Below, in pieces: positions 54,939-64,000 of a stretch of 64,000 nt of DNA. A program made the position numbers and the translations under genes. Each line of letters starts with the position of its first letter. Positions within the stretch are counted from its first letter, which is position 1. Under the pieces are notes generated by a model. That model had not been told where the DNA came from, did not search any database, and saw only the letters and a program-made list of their open reading frames with translations. Source of the stretch: Zonotrichia leucophrys gambelii (lineage: Eukaryota; Chordata; Aves; Passeriformes; Passerellidae); the NCBI RefSeq assembly GCF_028769735.1, contig NC_088173.1, positions 20,090,038-20,154,037 on the forward strand, given 5' to 3'.

Positions 54939-55755
54939 GGGGTTAGGATTTGCTAAGGTCAGCAGTTATGAGATTGGAATACACTCTTCATCCCTGCGCA
55001 TGTACTGCCTATTGTTTCTACCTCTGAAACAGAGATATCTCTCTCCTTAACTTTATATGCTCCAAAAGAGTTGAAAAATCAATTTAAGAAGTTTAAATAT
55101 ATGTAACGTCAGCTTTTGTTATGGCTGTCCTGCAAGTAAGCTGCAGAAGACATGCTGGGGCTGAGCTCAAAGCAAAAACCCTATTGGCAAGACTGTGCCT
55201 TTGGCCTCATACAGAGGCCACATAACCTCAGTAAACCTGCAAAGCTATCTAAGCTCTCCTAGGCCTGTCTTTGGACACCAGCACTGCCCTCAGCCAGCTG
55301 GACACAGAATTCACAAATCTACTCCAGGCTGCTCTTCTACTTATGTTAAAATTTGAAACCACTTTAAAATGAGAAATCCAGATTCTCAGGGTTTTTGCAT
55401 CTTTTTTCCTTCTCAAAAAAACAGAACAGGAAAAGGTATGTGTAGAGGACTGCTCATAACTCAAAATTTTGCTTTTTCTATATATTGGAATTTGTGTAAA
55501 TGGCTTCTGCCATATTTGCCAAAACTTTGCACAAGTTTTATGAGTTGCAACAATGATATAGTAAAGTCTGACAGGAGGAAAGCGTTCCTCCTGCCTTTGC
55601 TGTAGAGAATATTTCCAATCACTATAAACTTAAATCACAACTCTATGATATTGAGTAGTCCCTGTTGGCCAGAAATGGACAGGATTCAGCAAGTTTTTAA
55701 AATAGTTTGCCTCTGGGATGCAAACTGACAGTAAAGTCTAGTAAGTTTCATATCA

Positions 55756-57293
<1,538 letters not shown>

Positions 57294-57419
57294 CTTCCTT
57301 GCAGTCATGTTTATTTTCGTGTAGCACGAATCCGTTCCGGCACTGGCAGACGTAGCTTCCCACTGTGTTGATGCACTCGTGCTGGCAGCCCCCGTTGTCC
57401 TTGGAACACTCATCCTTGT
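57294..57419 (-). CDS. TLL1: TLL1 exon: second calcium-binding EGF-like domain
   Basis: This 126-nt exon encodes one EGF-like module running from DKDEC to HDCKE. Six cysteines are visible in the order DEC, GGC, HEC, YVC, QC, DC, as expected for three disulfides. The DKDE start is the calcium-binding consensus. [10 protein letters not shown] fits the Asp/Asn beta-hydroxylation pattern C-x-N-x4-Y-x-C, so calcium binding and possible hydroxylation of that Asn are inferred. The acceptor is TTTTGTAG and the donor is G|GTGAGC. The exon starts two bases into a codon shared with the CUB3 exon and ends after the first base of the next codon, so skipping it would keep the frame. In the family this EGF joins CUB3 to CUB4 and stiffens the domain chain. 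Confidence 0.95.
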
Positions 57420-58422
57420 CTACAAAACACACAACAAGCCCAGGTGAGCACACGGCTCCCAGCAGACCTTGCTACCAAGAGGAGCACGGAGCCTGGGGCC
57501 GGAGCAGGATAAGCTACAGCACAGTCACTCTTCCCAGTGAGGCACTTGTGTGGTGCCGTTGTTTTAGGTCACTCTTTGCTCAGCCTGCAGCCTTGCACTG
57601 TGGCACAAAGAGTCTGTCTCATCTCTCTTGCAATTGAGCATTAGTTCCTAAGGGAGAAGAACACTAGTAAAAAAACAAGTTAGAACAAAGGAGGTAAGAG
57701 ATTTACCAGCTTTTACTCTTTCAACTGATCTAGCTGGTAAAAGTTTCATAAATATCCAGTTTTATCTTAGTAAACAATGGTAGTGTAGTTTAAGGACAAC
57801 ACATATTATTCCAGCTTTGTGCAAATTCCATTTGCACAAATTTAATAGTGATATCTTGAAAGGAACACATAGATCAAAAACACTTCAACTTCTACACATT
57901 AAACATGTAAGAAGAGAAAGATTTCACATAGGCTTTTCTAATAAGTTGGGCTTTTTCCCCCAGCAGAGTGACAGTGTGCTTTACTTTTAATGAAGCTGGA
58001 CATTATAGACCATCACAAAAAGAAAAACATTTCATTGAAAGAAAAAAAAAAAGAATTTGGCATTAGTTAGTTCAAGAGCTACAATGTAGCATGCAGTTCT
58101 GTTTATTAACATATAATCCTTCAAAAGAGCTTTTAGTGTGTTAGAAATAAAGCAGAGAGTAGTGGAGGAAATATGACCTGCATTAAACAGCTACAAATTC
58201 ATTGCATGGAAAAAAGCCAAACTAGATTAACAGGCTGTCATAGTAGCAAGAGGCCTCTGCTGCCATGCTTCTATGTCATTCAGCTGCTCTTGCTTTAGGT
58301 GAGGCTGGTCCCTTTAAAAGAGGCAGACTGCTCCTGACATGTGTATACACATACATGCATATATGCGTGCACATCTACATAACTATACATGTACACACAA
58401 ACACATATGTATACATTCTTAG

Positions 58423-58457
<35 letters not shown>

Positions 58458-61400
58458 AACACAGACATATTAAACCTCCTCTGTATTTTACTAAATGTGC
58501 CATTTCAACATGCAAAAGAGAGGAGTAAACAGAGCAAAGGAATTTTGGTCATCCCAGAGGTCTGGTTGTTGTGGGTTGGAATGCAGACCATTTAACCCCT
58601 ACAGTCTTATTTACCTTGGAAAGCAACAGTTAACATTATGTCCAAACAAGGCAATGTGATATTTCACACTTTACCAGGTATGGCAAGAATTTCTATAGAT
58701 TAGAAGCCACCATGGATGATTTAAGTCTCTTTTCATTGTCTTACTCATGCATTTTTTTCCATGCCTTTTCTGATGCTCATACTCAGTAACACAACAAAGG
58801 AAGTTTGCATTGTAATTGCATACACGTCATCTTCCTCTGCCGAAATGTTTTTCAGCACTTGACCTGTTGACTTGCAGGTCTTTCCATAAAAATCAGCTTC
58901 CACTTACAATACAAGATGATAATGTGCATTTATAGGTAAATTCTGCAAGTCAAACCCAAGCATCCACTGCATTTTGTACTGTAATTCTCAAATCTGTTTG
59001 CACTGAAAGTTTTCGGAAGCTTTCTGCAAATGTGAACATATCTGAAGGTTAAGAAAGAGCTGAAAACATAGATACCTTGTTGTAGTGTGTTTGTTAGATA
59101 CTACTTGTCATTTTGATGATGAAAGGAAGCACAGAAGCTCCACAATACACTGCTTATGCACCTTGCAAAGCAAGTCCCTAACTGAGGGGGCAATTCTATG
59201 CAATGTCTAATGAAAGTCATAATTTTGCAAAAGCAAGCACTACACACTTCACTTCACATTGCAAGTGAAGAACAGTAGCAATCAACTGAGAAATTAGAAC
59301 TATTATGAACAAAATTCTTCAATATTTCCCTCCTAAGCATTAGTTTGAAATTTTCCACCAGAATAACAAAAGGAAAGGAAGGCAAGCTCAAAATGCATTT
59401 AAGTTAGGCTTTCAAGTACAGAGTAGGTACACAAATTCTAAATAAATAAAAGCCCTGACCATTTTCATCATCCACCAAACTCTATGAAAACATTGAAAAG
59501 TATTTTAACATTAGATATGCTTATATTCTGCAAAATAATCTCTTGAGAGATAAGTGCATAAGCAAATAGTCCCACATTGGATGTCCTCAGAAATAAAATA
59601 ATGGACAGAAGGTACAAAGGAGAAGTTTTGGAACACATTTGAGCTACAATAATTACTTGTACATAGTTAATCAAGGATGCAACTGTTGAACAAGCCTTCC
59701 TCACACTTCATAACTGAGAACAGACTTTCTGTCAAATTGATTGCCCAGTTTAAAAATTTGTGAAAAAAAACCCCAACAATTAGTCTGTATTAGTTAGGAG
59801 AACAAATGTTTTGCCATGTAAAAACAAAGCCATTTGTTATGCTGACAGATGGAAATGAGTACCCCCAATTTTAAATGGATACTTTCTTTTACTTTCTTTT
59901 TTCAGTACACAGCAGAAGGAAAGATCCACTCTCAAGAAAATAATAGACTGAATGATTCTGAGGACAAATGGTCGTACCTCTGAGACCCTCAGAGGCCACC
60001 AGTCTGTGAATAATATGTACTCGGCCTGAAGGGACCTGCACCAAGTCCTTGCAAGATTCAAAAATAAAAATTTTCTCTTTGCAGGCAGCTTTCTTGTCTG
60101 TGGAAAAAATGTACCAGGATGGCACCAGAGATGACTTTTTGTTCAAGGCTAGAAACAGTCTAGCTTTCTCTTTTTAACTGCTCAATGAATCACCACCAAG
60201 AAGATAAACCTCATTTTTACATTATATAAAAAACCCATGTAATTTTGAATGTTATGCAGAGAATCACTCATGTTTACTTAAAACACTAACGTAAGTCTGA
60301 AACCTATGATAAATGGAAGCAGTTTAATGACAAGCTATGACTAATCCTCAGGTCATCTTTTCAGAAAGATCACAGAAAAAAAGGGTATTTAAATATATAT
60401 ACACACATATATATATATAATTGTTATATTTTTGAAATTATTTAACACTTCTCTAGTCTTACAGGCCCAGTAGGGTGTGCTGAGTCCTGCCTGCAGGGAC
60501 TTACTCCAAGGCCTTGGTCTTATAACAAAAGCGGGAGACAGAGGAGGACATAAGAAAGACACAGGGAGAAGAATAAAAAACTTATTATTGGAAGTTTTTC
60601 ATTTAGAAGTCTAATATCCAATTCCAAGAAGTTTTATTAAAAGTTTTTCTTTTAAATAATATATAGCGACCCCCAGTTTCCTCTCTTTATCTGAGAAACT
60701 TGATTATAAATATACAATAGAGTCTCCATAGTTCAGCTAGTATCCTGCAGAGACTCCTAACTGAGCTTTCTTCAGAACTGTCCTATCAAATGTAAATTTT
60801 CCAGAATGCTGAAAAAAAAATTCTCACTTTCCAGTAGCACCTGTCTGGCTGTTAGCACTATTTTACAGCCAAAAATATAATTACATGTTGTCTTGTATCA
60901 ACATAAATACCTTCCTAATGCAGGTCATCTGTTGCCCTATGTCACTGTTTGCTTTCACAGTTTATCACAGCAGGTTTCAACCACCCAAAAACTGCTTTCT
61001 GTCGTCTGAGCTGGAGCTGGGCCATGCTTCCTCATCTCTAGCTGTGGTGCAGAATTCACCACCAAGAGTTGCGGAAGAAAAGAGTAGTTCTTTGGCTGTG
61101 CTTAGGGAACATTTTTCAGTTCCTAATCTTCACATTAATTTAACTTATCCACCTTTCTATATTGCTAAGCATTGCATATGGCCTTTACTGGTGAAAAGAG
61201 TGCAAGATGCAGTGTTTTACTCATTACATTTTTTGTCATTATTTATGTCTTTATAACTAAGTGCTTCACATCTATTGTGATTCAATTAATAAAAATGGTA
61301 AATGTCTGCAATCAAGTGTCAAAGTATTTCTACCCAGATATCATTCTAAAATTGTTGTAGTCTGAAGTTTAATATACATATAAACAGGCAAAAAACAGCA

Positions 61401-63938
61401 CTTCATCAGCTGAAAAATTCTGCCATCAACTCCAAAAGTCAAAATACTTGAAGTCTCAAGTCTGTTCTTTATTGGCAGATGAATAGCATATTATGCCCAT
61501 ATAAAGTAATTCAGGGACAAGAAAGTAACAGTGTTTTCTGACAGACCTAAGATGTCTGGTTAATTATTTGGAGATGGCATCTTCTTTTTAGATACTTTTA
61601 GTTCAGAAGTTTCATTTTTCTCAAGCATTACAAAATTTCTGTTTTAATCAGAAAGCCTAGTCAAACAATGAAAGTCAGATGACATAGAAGAATGGAATCT
61701 GCTAGAAATTTGAACAAATGGAAGACAGTTCAGAAAAAAATAAAAATAAAATATTCATATTATATTCAGACATTTGAAATCATATGAAATGTTGGCAGGA
61801 ATGTGTTATGAAGCACTCAGTAAATTGACATACTTAGAGATTCAAAGGCTTTTTATAACAAACTATTTTTTTAATGGGATTAGATATATATAATATCTAG
61901 GACACATAACACATTTCTATTTATTGAAAAATACATTAGTTCAAACTTATCCCTGACTAAAGAATTATTCTGTGATCAATGACATCACTTAAAAATTTCT
62001 TTTTGAAATTACCTTGTGAGGGAATGATAAGAACAGTTCTGTCAGAACTGAAATATACAAGGGAAAATTAGTTCAGAATAATTACAACCTGATGCTTTGT
62101 AATCCATGACCTTCAGTCTAGTCTTTCCCCAAGATATCGCAATGGTGGAACCCACTCATTTAAAGAAAGTCACTTGAGCAAAAGAAATAAATTCATATGT
62201 GAAGATAAACTACTACTTTAATGAAAACCAAAATTTAACTGACTATAGATGTATAAATGACCAGGATGTCCAGGAAACACAACTTCTGAACCATGGAGCT
62301 TATATAAATTACTGCACTATCATTGCTAGTCTTATCTGAAATATCTGTAAGATCCTAAAAAGATTCAACAAACTTCATTTGCAGTCTTTAGAACTTGAAC
62401 ATGTCAATATATATTCCTGTAAAAAGACAATGTGACAATTCCTGCTGGCACAACTAGACCAACAGAAAATGACTAGCTGTGTGCTTCTAGGAGGAAGCTC
62501 TGTTGTGTGCACATATGTATTTACTACAAATAATGAGTAAACCTTGAATGCTTCTTGCTAATGTAAATCATAAATTTAAAAGTAGATAGTGTTACTAAAA
62601 GTAAAGATGTATCTTTGGAACATTATGACCAGAGAAATGTGGTTACTAGGAAAGAGATATACTTAAAAGAGATCAAATCTTTTTTATGTCTTTGTATGAG
62701 ACAAAACTCCTCTTTCCATATTTCATAGTTGCTTAATAAAAGCATCAAAATAGTCATAATAAGAAAACACTGAAAATCTAAACTTTTTGCCTTGGTAGAT
62801 ATTTTTTCATTTTTCAAACCATATTCCTTACACATTCTACAGATTCTCATTAGTCATTCTCAGCAGTCATCAATGAAAAACCATTTCATTTCAGTTTTGA
62901 TAAAATATTTTAGCAAGTAAGTGGTAATAATGGTAGTATATTTTACTACATGCTAAGTAAAGAATAATCAGGATTCTCCAGGTTCAGAATTTTCACTGCT
63001 ATAAAAAAATATGGAGTACAATTCAATTCCCAGATTCTTCTGTTTGACATCTGGTTTAGGGAGGTGGGCAGATGGAACTGGTGTTTTCTGTTGTTTTTTG
63101 TTGTTTTACACAAGGTAAGTTACCTATCCCTATGTGTGTGTGTAAACAGGCAGGAAAAACACAAAGCAAACTGTTGCTACAAACACCGAGTGGTCTCCTG
63201 CCAGAGCCAGATTTCTATATTCCACACTCAATGGGTAATTGCAGAGGCCACTGTTGAGCAAATATTTCCTCACATCTTAAGCTTCACTTATGTGTAACTT
63301 TATTCAACAGTGTAAGTCCTCATACGATATAAACTCCCACCGCTCTGATCTCCCTCAGTAAAATTACACTCATAAATAAAAAGACACGGGTTTTTTTTGC
63401 AAGATCAAGATCTTAAACCCTGTTCTTCTGCTAAACATTAAGAAGTGCAAAGTTTGGCACAGATGTAGCCATAATGTTAAACAAATGTTGTACCACAAAG
63501 TGGTAATTTCCCAACAAATGGAATATATTAAGAGACTTGAGTAGAAAAAATATAAGAGTACACAGTGTGCAATTCGTATCACTTTACAACTGGGATTTGA
63601 AAAAAACAGCAACAAAACTTGGGATAAAAGAAATCTCATAAAACATAGAAATACAGTAAATTTTCTTTTGTCCTCTGTATCTCACAAAGTTTTCTTGCTT
63701 CTGCTTTTACTTAAGTACATATAGATATGTTCAATATATTTTCTACAGACGTTACAATTCAGAATGATATTTTAAGACAGGAGAGTGGTGTATGTTTATG
63801 TAAATAATACTAATTCAAAGCTACCAGGAAAACCATAAGCAAAGAAGCCACTCATTTTCATGCCAAAATTGTGGTCACTCCACCCAGTCAGTGGACACCC
63901 AGAGGCACTGACAGGTATATGAGGGTACTGTTCCATAC
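57420..63938 (-). other. TLL1 intron between CUB3 and EGF
   Basis: About 6.5 kb, starting with GTATGG and ending with TTTTGTAG on the minus strand. It holds an (AT)n microsatellite at 58423-58450, another AT/AC-rich stretch near 60395-60420, and an unexplained block at about 59930-60175. No other exon was found; the codon phases at its two ends match exactly, so no missing exon is required. Confidence 0.85.
58423..58450. repeat. (AT)n microsatellite
   Basis: Fourteen AT units, set in a wider alternating purine-pyrimidine region from about 58320 to 58460. Likely polymorphic. Confidence 0.95.
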
Positions 63939-64000
63939 CTGAGAAGAAGTGTGCCTTGAAGCCTTTTTTTGAGACAGTGTTGTCAGAGCGAAACTCGATG
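63939..64000 (-). CDS. TLL1: TLL1 exon: C-terminal end of CUB3 (partial at window edge)
   Basis: The minus strand reads [20 protein letters not shown], the typical last two beta strands of the third CUB domain of tolloid proteases. It includes the SDN acidic motif, whose Asp contributes to the CUB calcium site, and the GF motif near the domain end. The exon ends after the first base of an Asp codon (...TTC TCA G) at a good donor, GTATGG. That codon is completed by AC at the start of the next coding exon at 57419. The 5' part of the exon lies outside the window, so only about 20 residues are visible. CUB domains fold as small beta sandwiches and in this family bind substrate. Confidence 0.93.

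Overview
This is vertebrate nuclear DNA, almost certainly from a bird. It is AT-rich, has long non-coding stretches, and its only protein-coding sequence is split into short exons with GT/AG borders. The bird assignment rests on decayed CR1 LINE fragments (about 11.1, 13.7 and 15.2 kb) and on three fragments of an LTR family I recognise as widespread in neoavian genomes (about 15.6, 34.9 and 54.4 kb). Names and family matches come from recognition of the sequence; no database search was run.

The one gene is the 3' part of a tolloid-family astacin metalloproteinase gene, best matched to TLL1 (tolloid-like 1), on the minus strand. Six coding exons can be assembled with consistent reading phase. 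Going down the minus strand they are the end of CUB3 (63939-64000, cut by the window edge), a calcium-binding EGF-like domain (57294-57419), CUB4 in two exons (55825-55952 and 50862-51075), and CUB5 in two exons (45597-45847 and 43827-43961, ending at TAA 43827-43829). The signal peptide, prodomain, protease domain, CUB1, CUB2 and first EGF lie beyond position 64000. These C-terminal CUB/EGF domains do not catalyse; in the family they position substrates such as chordin and procollagens.

From about 1 to 41,950 lies DNA downstream of the gene. In other amniotes TLL1 is followed by a large gene desert before SPOCK3, and the window fits that: I find no credible exon, tRNA, rRNA or other RNA gene there. 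It holds CR1 and LTR fragments, simple repeats, and several blocks that look like candidate conserved non-coding elements, which need a multi-species alignment. The stretch 41,950-43,826 probably includes the TLL1 3' UTR.

I found no sign of a novel multi-gene system, operon, CRISPR array or intact mobile element. The more interesting points are a locally inverted CR1 fragment near 13.7 kb, a sense-oriented LTR inside a TLL1 intron that keeps a possible poly(A) signal, a dense CpG patch inside the first CUB5 exon, a G-tract cluster in the following upstream intron, and an unexplained block near 60 kb.
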